From: Euglena gracilis
Taxonomy: Eukaryota; Euglenida; Euglenophyceae; Euglenales
Direction of reading: 5' to 3'
NCBI GenBank assembly: GCA_039621445.1
Contig: CP154956.1
Span: 45,427,291 to 45,491,290, forward strand
Length of the DNA: 64,000 bases
The notes under the pieces were generated by a model. It searched no databases. It saw only the letters and a list, made by a program, of their open reading frames with translations, and was not told the origin of the DNA. This document shows, piece after piece, positions 32,851 through 41,386 of the stretch. Positions within the stretch are counted from its first letter, which is position 1; every line of letters starts with the position of its first letter. The translations under genes and the position numbers were made by a program.

Positions 32851-33156
32851 CTGAGGCGATTGGGGGAAAAAACACGAAACGAAACGATGCCGGGGGGGGG
32901 GGGGGAAGAGACGCGACGCTCAACGTTCGTTTCAACTTCAAGTCCACAGCTGACAGTGAAATCCTACGCCCAGAACAAAACAATGGCGATGTCCCAAGAT
33001 GTTACTGTGGGTGGGTCACACATCCTTCGTTTCCAATCTTTTGGCCTTCTGGATGACCTTGCTTGCCATCTGGGTTTATCACAGGCCACCATTAATCCTT
33101 GGGTTGCGCAACAAGCCAAGATCCATTAGGTTCATACCTTAATTTTTCACTTGAAC

Positions 33157-33452
33157 CAGGCTTGTGCTTATGGACCGGGGGGGAGGGGGGTGGGTGGGTG
33201 CTACAGGGTGCCTGCCCCTAGCAGGCACACCCTCCCGGGGGGTTCGGGGGGGGGGGGAACCCAGAAAATTTTCATTGGAAATGGCCTTTTCCAGGCCCCC
33301 AGCGCCTTTGGCCCCAGGGTCGGAGGGGTGCCTGTGTGGGCAGGCACCCCCAAAACCCCTACCCCCCCCCCAGGGGGGTCAGACGGGGTGCTATGGGGTG
33401 CCTGCCCATGGCACCCCCCCCCCCGTGGGGCACCCAACTAAGCACAAGCCTG
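33157..33452. mobile_element. hAT-like element, CAGGCTTGTGCTTA family (copy 1)
   Basis: Terminal inverted repeats CAGGCTTGTGCTTA and TAAGCACAAGCCTG, flanked by ACTTGAAC and ACTTGACC (7/8). The inner arms GGTGCCTGCCCCTAGCAGGCAC and GTGCCTGCCCATGGCAC form further hairpins, and a degraded core (CAGCGCCTTTGGCCC) sits in AAAATTTTCATTGGAAATGG. No open frame for a transposase; about 300 bp. Sister copies at 33,935, 47,478 and 59,197. Confidence 0.85.
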
Positions 33453-33458
33453 ACTTGA

Positions 33459-33503
33459 CCTAACCCTAACCCTAACCCTGACCCTAACCCTAACCCTAAC
33501 CCA
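33459..33503. repeat. Interstitial telomere-type (CCCTAA)n block
   Basis: Seven near-perfect CCCTAA units with one CCCTGA variant start directly beside the duplicated target site of the element ending at 33,452. Sequence continues on both sides, so this is internal, not a chromosome end. Shorter runs (two units) occur at 9,922 and 41,213. Confidence 0.9.
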
Positions 33504-33662
33504 TCACTCATAGGCCAAAAGCATGTGACATATAGACGAGTCTGGCAAGCACAGGCATGGAGGCCTGGACTCTCAGAAAGGGAGTTAGGTTGACCCCGCC
33601 CCAAAGTTTGATTTGTTTTCTTTTTTTTCAGCAAATAACACCGGCACCGAACAATTTCTTAC

Positions 33663-33873
33663 CTCGCTGCTTGGGATCAATCCTTTCCAAAAAGGGCAAA
33701 GTTTCTTGAGCGGTCAGGTTGGCAAGAACAAGGGGTTGGGTTGCGCGCTGGACGTCCACCACGACCACCGCGGCGGTGAGGTTGGCGGTGGCGGGCAAAA
33801 TGGGCAGCGTGAGCGTCGCGGTGGGCATCGTGGTGGTGACCGGGAGGCCCGCGCCGGGGGCAGCGGGGCCAGC
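33663..33873 (-). CDS. Exon of the ectodomain gene
   Basis: Acceptor GATGGATAG (preceded by an in-frame stop that disappears at the splice) and a near-consensus donor CAGCGAG|GTAAGA enclose 211 open nucleotides: GPAAPGAGLPVTTTMPTATL, TLPILPATANLTAAVVVVDV, QRATQPLVLANLTAQETLPF, LERIDPKQRG. Thr/Pro/Val-rich, with two NLT sequons and beta-type alternation: an extracellular glycoprotein segment is the natural reading. The phrase TTTMPTAT is echoed in the type A exon at 9.0 kb. The exon is bracketed by two copies of the same transposon family. Confidence 0.65.
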
Positions 33874-33934
33874 CTATCCATCACCGTGGCGAGCAAAAGG
33901 GGCAAAGGGGGGGCGCCCACAATGACATCTGGAC

Positions 33935-34233
33935 CAGGCTTGTGCTTACCAACCCGGGGGGAGGGGGGTGGGTAGGTGCTATAGGGTGCCTGCCCCTAGC
34001 AGGCACACCCCCGGGGGGGGGTCCGGGGGGAACCCAGAAAATTTTCATTGAAAATGGCCTTTTTCCAGGCCCCGGGGCCCTTCGGCGCCGGGGTCGGAGG
34101 GAGGTGCCTGCCATGGGTGCCTGCCCAGGAGGGGGGTCCCGGGGGGGGGGGTTGGATGGGTGCTATAAGGTGCATGCCCCTAGCACCCGTCCCCCCCCCC
34201 TGTGGGGTAGGCACCTGACTAAGCACAAGCCTG
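33935..34233. mobile_element. hAT-like element, CAGGCTTGTGCTTA family (copy 2)
   Basis: Same inverted ends as copy 1, flanked by ATCTGGAC and ATCTGAAC (7/8). The core GGGGCCCTTCGGCGCCGGGG lies at about 34,073-34,092. It stops only 60 bp from the acceptor of the exon at 33,663-33,873. Confidence 0.85.
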
Positions 34234-34481
34234 ATCTGAACACTGCACAAACAAAACGACTGGGAACTGCCAGGGTCGCTTCGGCCCCTCCCCGAGCGCT
34301 TCAGAAAAAGCTGGGTAAGAGTTGTACAGGACAATTCGTTGACCGAAAAAATGAGGTTCGAAAAAATGAGGTCAATAATTTTTTTGGTGCGCAGGAACAC
34401 CCAGGACATGAATGCCTAATCCGCCCCCACCGGCCTCGAATGAGGGTGCAACGGAAGAGGCCACGGGGTTCCGGGAGGGAC

Positions 34482-34616
34482 CCGCTGAATGAGGGTCCAG
34501 GTGTAGCCACTGACATCCCCCAGTGGGGAGGTGCGAGTGTCCACCTTTGCAATGACAGGGCTGTCGGCCTCCCCCACGTAGGAGCTCAGCAGCAAGGCGG
34601 AGGTGGGGGCAGGCCG
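34482..34616 (-). CDS. Exon of the ectodomain gene
   Basis: Acceptor ATCTCCCAAG, donor CAGCGG|GTCCCT, exactly 45 codons in phase 0: RPAPTSALLLSSYVGEADSP, VIAKVDTRTSPLGDVSGYTW, TLIQR. The pattern GYTWTL resembles strand-ending motifs of Ig/PKD- or REJ-like ectodomains. That is inference from pattern alone. Directly upstream in the intron is a reverse-transcriptase fragment. Confidence 0.5.
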
Positions 34617-34698
34617 CTTGGGAGATGGCTCTATGCAATGGAGAATGGGGCGAGCGGGAGCCGCGTGCAAGCAAAGTACCTTTTCCCCCTGACACCTC

Positions 34699-34944
34699 CG
34701 GGGCCGGCCAAGGCCTTTGGAAGCGCCCTTGGAGGAATTTGTTTACCTCTCTGCAGTCTGAGATTAATCTCAGTTTCCCCCCCCCTGGCTCCTCTTTTTC
34801 TATTACAAACCAGGGCACCAGAAATTTCGTTCCCTGTGGATTGACTTCTGTGACAGCTTTTCCTTCCATGTACTCTTCAAAATGGACAGAGCTTCGGCTG
34901 TTTCTTCTGGCGTTTTTGTTCGTAACTTGGAAAACATTGGCCCT
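34699..34944 (-). pseudogene. Reverse-transcriptase fragment of a retroelement
   Basis: The minus-strand frame reads FEEYMEGKAVTEVNPQGTKF, LVPWFVIEKEEPGGGKLRLI, SDCREVNKFL. The pattern VPWFVIEKEE...KLRLISDCREVN corresponds to the first palm/finger block of retroelement reverse transcriptases (K-x-x-G-K-x-R-x-I-x-D-x-R-x-x-N), most like DIRS/LTR-type enzymes. The catalytic YxDD region is absent and the frame ends within about 80 codons, so it is a dead fragment lying in an intron of the host gene. Confidence 0.65.
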
Positions 34945-35121
34945 CTGTGAAGTTTGGCTCCACCCCCTGCTGAATGAGTTGCAGAATTCTGGGGGGGGGG
35001 GCATACTGTTGCCATCACTGGAGGCATTGGCTGAATGGTGACCGTTACGTCACAGCGCCAAGGCAGGTTTCCTCCAACACAAAGCCCAAGGCACGTTGGC
35101 ACAAACCCCGATGGCACAAAC

Positions 35122-35297
35122 CGCCATGGGATGGGAATGGGGGCCTGGGCGCACGGCACAGTGGCAGTGGGCACGAGGTCTACGGTCATGGTGGTGCACC
35201 GCTGGACGGGGACGGCGGCGACGGTGCCCGTCAGCCGCACAGCCAGCGACAGCTGCGACGTGGCCGGCGGCAGCCCGCGGGTGTCGGGGGCCGCGCC
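35122..35297 (-). CDS. Exon of the ectodomain gene
   Basis: Acceptor TTGCCGGGAG, donor TGGCG|GTTTGT. It reads GAAPDTRGLPPATSQLSLAV, RLTGTVAAVPVQRCTTMTVD, LVPTATVPCAQAPIPIPW. Two Cys and clear beta-strand alternation (LSLAVRLTGTV, TTMTVDLVP) support an extracellular beta-sandwich. The upstream intron holds a 300-bp CA-rich tract starting 30 bp from the acceptor. Confidence 0.55.
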
Positions 35298-35324
35298 CTC
35301 CCGGCAATTGCATTCGCCAGTGGG

Positions 35325-35327
<3 letters not shown>

Positions 35328-35378
<51 letters not shown>

Positions 35379-35537
35379 GCGCGCGCACACGCACACGCAC
35401 ACGCACACGCGCGCGCGCACGCACGCACGCACGCACACCCACCCACCCACCCACCCACACACCAACACACACACACAACACACACACCCACCGACACACA
35501 CACACCCACCCACAACACACACACACACACCCACACA

Positions 35538-35597
<60 letters not shown>

Positions 35598-35632
35598 CAA
35601 ACACACAACACACACACAAACCAGAACAGGAA
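35328..35632. repeat. (CA)n-dominated microsatellite, 0.3 kb
   Basis: CA repeats with ACGC, ACCC and AACAC interruptions. It gives long Thr-His, His-Thr-Pro and Cys-Val frames of up to 270 codons on both strands; these are not genes. Confidence 0.95.
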
Positions 35633-35799
35633 CCGTTTGAGGCCTCTCGGAGAATTATCGCCCGGGGTGTTTGGTAGAGCGACGTGGGCCAGAGGAAATC
35701 AGGTGTGCGACCCATCACTCTGAGCGGGAGGTGTGCCCCGGCCAGGCCAGGAGTTCCCTGCCCACGCAAAAAAAATGCATCCCAGCCATCGATTGGGAC

Positions 35800-36150
35800 A
35801 ATTGGGCACAAATGATGAGCACAAATAAAGGCTGGGGGGACACCGCCCCCAACCTAACCAGTGGTGCGGCCGAAAATTTTTTCCCCCTCCCAAAACGGCC
35901 AAAAGAGCCATTTTGAGCACTTTTTGGCAAAATTTGTCAAAAATGCAAAAAATTTTCGGTGCAGAGCGCCAGAAGGAGAAAAAAATGACCTTTGGGGGGG
36001 ACCAGACACCCCCCCCCACCCCGAAGTCGGTCCAGACCCCCCTGGCAGGTGGGGGGGACCGGACCCCCCTCCGGTCCAGGGGGAGGGGGGGCACCTCCCC
36101 CACCTAAACCCCATACACCCCCTTATATCGGAGCCTGGCCCAACCTCCCC
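35800..36150. repeat. Inverted-repeat element with degenerate core
   Basis: Arms of GGGGGGGACC...GGTCC and AACGGCCAAAAGAGCC surround CGGTGCAGAGCGCCAG (about 35,958-35,973). The homologous segment at 59,480-59,640 has the same order (CCCCAAA, GCCATTTCGGGCACTT, GGTGCAAAGCGCTGGAAGG). No coding sequence. Confidence 0.5.
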
Positions 36151-36151
36151 G

Positions 36152-36195
36152 CCTTCCACATAGCCATAGCCATGTGGCTATGGCTATGTGGAAGG
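36152..36195. repeat. Near-perfect 44-bp palindrome (ATAGCC)
   Basis: Two 21-bp arms (CCTTCCACATAGCCATAGCC A and its exact complement) are separated by 2 bp, and a third partial arm (GGCCATAGCCATAGCC) follows to 36,210. It would extrude or fold as a very stable hairpin. Confidence 0.9.
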
Positions 36196-36259
36196 CCATA
36201 GCCATAGCCACCTTCCTTGAGAAGCCTGCTTGCTTGGTGGGGGGGGGGGCAGGGCGGTG

Positions 36260-36480
36260 TGCACATCCCCAGGGGAGGCGCAGGGCGAAGACAATGAGAT
36301 TGGGGGCGGCGGCGTCGGCGGAGCGGACCCACCCGTCAACAGCGCAGGAGGTTTCGGGCTGCTGACCGGTCCGCAGGAGGGGGAGGGGGCAGCGGCTGAC
36401 CGGGCTGGCCGCCCAACCAGACCCTGCGTGTGCCGGGCAGCGCGATTGGGAGGGCCATTCACGGCCCCCGCCTGCAAAGC
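36260..36480 (-). other. GC-rich coding-like patch, frame uncertain
   Basis: Open in several minus-strand frames with similar quality (for example NRAARHTQGLVGRPARSAAA). It sits where an exon between 36.63 and 35.30 kb would be expected. Frame and splice sites are undetermined. Confidence 0.2.
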
Positions 36481-36628
36481 GTGTGTCGGGAGTTCTGCCG
36501 AAGTTGATCGGCGAACAGGTAATGAAGCTGGGTTTCACATGGTGTCCCTCATGGTGTGTCTGTCCCTGGCAGCAGTGCCACCACGCCGCAGGCACGGCAG
36601 TCCTGCGTACTCTGCCCCCCCCCCCCAC

Positions 36629-36846
36629 CGGTCGGTTCCAGCCCGCAGCCCCCTGGGCGGAGGTCTCGACGGGGGACACCGGCGACAGCCCCGCCGGGGG
36701 CTGGACCTCCAGCCGACTGATGGCGGTGGGCCCATGGCCGCCCGGCCGTCCCCGCTGGCCAATGGCCTGGTGGCCACCAGAAGGGGGCACCAGGGAGGGC
36801 AGGGCCAGCGTGGGGCTGTGCCGCTGGGGGTGGGCAAGGCGGTGGA
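36629..36846 (-). CDS. Exon of the ectodomain gene, REJ-like segment
   Basis: Acceptor CCCCTGAAG, donor CGACCG|GTGGGG. It reads HRLAHPQRHSPTLALPSLVP, PSGGHQAIGQRGRPGGHGPT, AISRLEVQPPAGLSPVSPVE, TSAQGAAGWNRP. The phrase V-x-P-P-x-G-x-x-x-x-S-P-x-x-T-S-A-x-G-A-x-G-W resembles the repeated strand motif of REJ (receptor for egg jelly) ectodomains of protists, as I recall it. This is the main reason for the REJ-like label. It needs a profile search. Confidence 0.5.
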
Positions 36847-36930
36847 CTTCAGGGGGCCCAGCTCGGAAAAGCGACTTGAGCCACCCGTGCCAGCAACGGA
36901 GGGCGCTCGGTCCGCCGCTCCGTCCTGGAC

Positions 36931-37155
36931 CTGATGGGGACGCCGAGGGGGAGGGCCGAGGGGGGGCCCGGCAGGGGCGGGCCATGGCCACTGCCGGCAC
37001 TGACGCTGATGCGGTGGCCGATGTATGTCTGTTGGGGGCTGGCGACGGCGGTGAGGCCCTGCAGCGGGTACAGCGGCACCGGCTCCGAGTAGAGGACGTG
37101 GGGCGGGGGGAGGGCGGCCTCGGGCAAGGCGGGGTACCAACAGCCAAACGTAGCC
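36931..37155 (-). CDS. Exon of the ectodomain gene
   Basis: Acceptor CACACGAG, donor CCCATCAG|GTCCAG, 225 nt. The best frame reads ATFGCWYPALPEAALPPPHV, LYSEPVPLYPLQGLTAVASP, QQTYIGHRISVSAGSGHG. The two other frames are open but much richer in Arg/Pro. Tyr-, Val- and Pro-rich with one Cys, typical of an extracellular segment. Confidence 0.5.
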
Positions 37156-37549
37156 CTCGTGTGGGGTGTGGGGCCGACACACAATGCACGTGCACACACG
37201 GAAAAATACATCAACAACACATACACCACCGGGAGAGGACTCCAGAATAATGCCCTTCCAATATGTGCCCATACAATCCTTATTCAAAAAAGGAAAATTC
37301 CTAATTCAGCAATGCAACGGATGGGACACCTGAGGAGCAGAAACACCCAAAGCCACCATCTCCATTTTATTTAAGGGTCGAAACATGCGCGCTGTTTCCC
37401 TTATCCTGTTTGCATTGGGGGGAAACACTCCCAACGAGGGGATGGTGAAAGCAACTGGACGGGCCTATGGCCAGAGAATGTGCTCAGGTTGGCACTGTGT
37501 TCAGCCATGCACCTGGACACATGCGATTGGCAGGTGAGTCCTCATGAAC

Positions 37550-37687
37550 CCTCAAAGACCGCCCTCTGCACGGTGCTGACCACCACCACGGGCTGCACGG
37601 CGACGGTCCCCACCGTGGCGGACCCAGTCCAGGTGGGCAGGTCCGTGGCCGCCCCGGGCCCCAGGGTGTGCTGCCAGCCCGGCACCC
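37550..37687 (-). CDS. Exon of the ectodomain gene, possible junction with the glycosyltransferase exons
   Basis: Acceptor GCGGTGCCAG, donor TTTGAGG|GTTCAT, 138 nt. It reads VPGWQHTLGPGAATDLPTWT, GSATVGTVAVQPVVVVSTVQ, RAVFE. Two leading bases complete the codon left open by the exon at 41,278-41,386, so a direct splice is in phase. The same frame stays open for about 24 more codons upstream (CTIGPCRRNVTLAVPG), without an AG, so the true 5' border may be further upstream (to about 37,757). Confidence 0.5.
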
Positions 37688-37859
37688 CTGGCACCGCCAG
37701 CGTCACGTTGCGGCGGCAGGGGCCGATGGTGCACGCCGATGTCACCCCCATGCGGCGCAATCAATATTAATATTATGAACATCATGCACAGACAGGCCGC
37801 CAACGCAAAACACACCACAAATGCAACATAGCTTCATGTATGTGGCATTGTGTTTTCAG

Positions 37860-37930
37860 GCATGCACATGTGCGCGCACAAACAGACACGCACACACACG
37901 CGCGCGCGCGTGCGCACGCGCACACGCATG
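37860..37930. repeat. Short (CA)n/(CG)n tract
   Basis: ACACACACGCGCGCGCGTGCGCACGCGCACACGC-type alternating purine-pyrimidine sequence, with Z-DNA potential. Confidence 0.85.
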
Positions 37931-38512
37931 TGCGCAAACCCACACCCACACAGAGGGCATCCCAGCCCAGCCCAGCCCAGTTCAGCTCAGCACATGCTGA
38001 CATGCCCTTGCCAGCCCCTGTGGTGGGAGTCCAGGTTGTGGATGCGGCGGAGAGGTACTGCAAAATCAGCCGAGCATTCCGCCGGGTTACTATAAGTGAC
38101 GTTGAGTGTTGATGTCAGGCACGGAAAGGGAAAGATCTGCTGCCTCCCTCCTCCCACGACACAAACTCGCACCGGCACCACCACCCCCTCCCACCAATCC
38201 CCTCCGTGGCATGACATGGCAGGATTGGGTTCGTCCCACACTGTACATGAAACTTGAGCCTGGCCATGGTTTTTGATAGCTTCTCAGCGCATGTACACAC
38301 AGTTAATGCAACATCTGAGAACCCACACAAAAATAACGGTTATTGGTACCATCTTTTTCTGTCCCCCTCTGCCCCTTACTTTGGGCAGAACCCTTTCCTC
38401 TCAAACACTGATGTAACTCTCATCTTCAGGAATGGGGTTTTTTCAAGGCATCGATTGAACCACTGAACAGGTGTGTTCCTAGTTCCGTAACAACATGAGG
38501 CCAGGGGGGGGA

Positions 38513-39078
38513 AATGCGCTGGACGGCCCTCGGAAAAAATGCGCAAAAATGCGCAAAAATGCGCAAAAAAATGCGCAAAAAATGCGCTGAGTTTGTGACA
38601 TTCCTAAGGGAAAAAAGACTTAGACAAATTTCCAACAGTAAACCCAAAATTAAACCAAAATCACCAAAAAGAGCTGAAATGAAGGCATTTTGGCCAAAAA
38701 AGTGCGAAAATGGGTTCGTTGGTTACAGAAATGGGTCAGTTGAACGTGGGCAAAATTCGGTGAGCATGTGATTTGGGTGGAAAATGTGCAAAAATGGCAA
38801 AATGTGCAAAATTGGGCAAAAAAAGGCGCAAAAAAGGCGCAAATTTGAAAATGTGCAAAATTCGGCAAAAAAATGCGCAAAAAAGGCGCAAAAATTGAAA
38901 ATGTGCAAAATTGGGCAAAAAATGCGCAAAAAAGGCGCAAAAATTGAAAATGTGCAAAATTGGGCAAAAAATGCGCAAAAAACGCGCAAAAAATGGACAA
39001 TGTGCAAAAATAGGGGGGAAATTGCAAAAAATGCGCAAAAAAATGCGCAAAAATGCGAAAAAATGCGAAACGCATCCC
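38513..39078. repeat. GCGCAAAAA tandem region with 50-bp higher-order repeat
   Basis: (A)AAATGCGCAAAA units occur at 38,535-38,590 and 39,020-39,068. Between 38,783 and 38,997 four copies of a roughly 50-bp unit (GAAAATGTGCAAAATTGGGC, AAAAAATGCGCAAAAAAGGC, GCAAAAATT) lie head to tail. The reverse strand reads as Phe/His/Cys-rich frames of 120-250 codons; these are repeat artefacts. Confidence 0.85.
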
Positions 39079-39079
39079 C

Positions 39080-40330
39080 CCCCCCCTGCATGAGGTGGAG
39101 TGGGTAATCTCAACAGAACATTTTGGGGGGGAAACAGCTGGAAAAAATAGTCTGATAGTTCAAGGGTCTCCAACGCGTACCTGGGAGGGGGAGTGGGAAC
39201 CGAGACCAGTGTCCCCTCGAAACAGACATCGAAGTGGGGCCGCCAGGCACAGCCCGGGTAACCGCTGCAGGTGGGGCCTGGGGGCCTGTGCCGGGGGGGG
39301 GGGCACGACAATAGTTGGGTTGAACTCCCTAAGGTAGAAATTTGGCAGGTGTTCCGTTGGGGCTTTTGCTTAGGTGACAGTTTCCCAGGGGGTCCGGGAA
39401 GGGAAACGGTGAATCTTTCGACCCCCCACTGGCCCAGAAATCCAAAAATTGCAGGGAGGACAAGTTCGGGGGGGGGGGGAAAGACCCCCAAGCCAGCTGG
39501 GAAAAGAGAAAAAGGTGTTAGCTGGACGCCGCAGGGGGTGGTCCTGCACGCTGCCAGCTGGATCTGCCTTCAACTCCAGCTGGGTTGAATATTTCAGACA
39601 GACTTTGAGGTGAAGAACAAAAAACACCCCCAAAAAGACAGTTTTGGCCGCTTTGGCCTATTTCAACCAATTTTGGCCCAGCGGGGCCTCGAAAACCTTA
39701 TTACCACTCGACCCCGGGGGCCTGGGGGGAGGAGTCCGCAGCATGGCTGGGAGGAGCATGGCTGTCGCCTGGAGAAAAGCTGCTGGCTGGCTGGAACCCT
39801 CCCAGAAGGGTAGGGTGGCTGAAAAAAAAACCCCTCACCTCTCAACCTCCCCAAACGGTGCACCATGCATTTTTTTCACTGGTTCATATCTCCGGGTCCG
39901 AGAGTCTGTGAAAGTGTGTCAGGGAAAGGCAAAAAGAGGCTATCTCAAAAATATCTTTCAGGGGTTTTTTCGCCGGTTTGAAAAAACAAAAAGGGGGGGC
40001 CTGTTTTTCACAAGGTTTTGGGTACGCTCCGAGGCAGCCAACACCAAAGGAAAAAAGTGGTCCCAAGAACTGCCAATCAGCCCCTTGGCGTGTTTTTTGT
40101 GTGCTTTTCGTGATACTCGGGCTGCAAAAAATTCGTCTCGATCACCAAAAATTTGACACCAGTTGGGGGGGAAAGAGGGGGAAAGGGGGTTTAGGGCATC
40201 TCTCCGGGACTGAAAAACCAGCCGGCAGCATCCCAGCTGAAAACGCAAAAAAAAAACGGGGGTGAATTTCAGTTTTTGCGACAAGAAATTTCTCTTCTGT
40301 TTGTGCAAATGCGCAAAGAAACACTAAAAA
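39080..40330. other. Intronic sequence, nothing firm
   Basis: Mixed sequence with poly(G) runs. Two ORFs of 95-170 codons on the plus strand (39,644-40,156) are Lys/Phe-rich without exon bias. No gene is supported. Confidence 0.4.
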
Positions 40331-40342
40331 AAAGCTTAAGTA

Positions 40343-40752
40343 AACCCCCCCAAAAATAAGACCCCCCCTGGGCCGATCGAGCAAAAATCCAAAAATAAGA
40401 CCCCCCCCCCATAAATAAGACCCCCCTTGACGGCGCAAAGCGCCGGGACGATGAAAATTTTCCCTGAAAAATTACCGAAACCCCCAATTTCATACACAAA
40501 ATGATGAAATTTCAAAAAATTTCAGATTTTTGAAGTGCAAAAAAACATGGTAAATGTCAAATTACACTTTAAATTTATAAATAGAAATAAATAAAATAGA
40601 AAAAAATTTAGTGCTCTTGGGAACCTGAAAAATGGTGTTTTTTTCGGGCCCGGGTCGGTCAAGAAAAAAATCCAAAAATAAGACCCCCCCTGCAGGCTTC
40701 CAGCAACGGACCCAAAAATAAGACCCGGGTCTTATTTTTTGGGGGGGGTTTA
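40343..40752. repeat. Terminal-word element, word AAAATAAGACCCC
   Basis: Ends TAAACCCCCCC and GGGGGGGTTTA. AAAATAAGACCCCCC recurs five times in direct orientation (40,352-40,425 and near 40,675 and 40,713) and is mirrored at the right end by GGGTCTTATTTTTTGG. The core GACGGCGCAAAGCGCCGGGACG lies at about 40,430. The 150-bp centre is AT-rich. No transposase and no clear target duplication. Confidence 0.7.
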
Positions 40753-41036
40753 CAACATGCACCGCCTAAGTTGACCCCCCCTTCATTTAACAAAAGGGCC
40801 AAAGCCAAATTCATCTGTGTTTTTGCGGGTCGGGGTCCCAAAGTAGGCCCAAAATTGGGTCTATGCGGCCTAACCCTTGCCAAACCACACAATCGCTTGG
40901 TCACCGGCTGACCCTCTCGGGTTTTTTCAGTCACAGTCATTTTTTTCTTGGATCCCGGGATGGCCGACCCCCCCCCCCCTCTGGGGGGTCGGCCACTCCG
41001 ATTGGGGGGGGGGGGGTCGTGACTGACTGCTTTTCC

Positions 41037-41153
<117 letters not shown>

Positions 41154-41277
41154 GCTTGGAGAAGAGTGGAGGTGAACCCCAGGGGGGTCGGTAAAAAAAT
41201 GTTTGGGCCAAACCCTAACCTTCATCCCTTTCTTAAGGGCAATTGTGAGCCAAACAGTGTGTCTAAAAATAATTTAC

Positions 41278-41386
41278 CTCTGTCCAAAGCCCCCAGTGCA
41301 GACTCCTCCGTGATGAGGTCACAGAGGGAGGCGTTGGCGACCACCGCGGGGAAGGCGCAGGGGCGCAGGTCCGCCGGGAAGGAGCG
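41278..41386 (-). CDS. Glycosyltransferase-like gene, exon 12 (candidate last exon)
   Basis: Acceptor GGGAGTGCAG, near-consensus donor GACAGAG|GTAAAT, 109 nt: RSFPADLRPCAFPAVVANAS, LCDLITEESALGALDR. Phase 0 at the start; it leaves one base at the end. FPxxxRPCxFxxVVANASLC, with three Cys, fits the lumenal part of the protein. Because it ends in a donor and not a stop, the coding sequence continues, possibly into the exon at 37,687. Confidence 0.6.

Noticed and set aside
33459-33503. Chromosome end
   Set aside because: Only seven units, with ordinary exon-bearing sequence on both sides.
35050-35811. Long open frames of up to 270 codons across the CA-rich tract
   Set aside because: They are translations of a microsatellite (Cys-Val, Thr-His). 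Only the GC-rich part at 35,122-35,297 has exon features.
38736-39491. Phe/His/Cys-rich minus-strand frame of 251 codons
   Set aside because: It is the reverse reading of GCGCAAAAA repeats.
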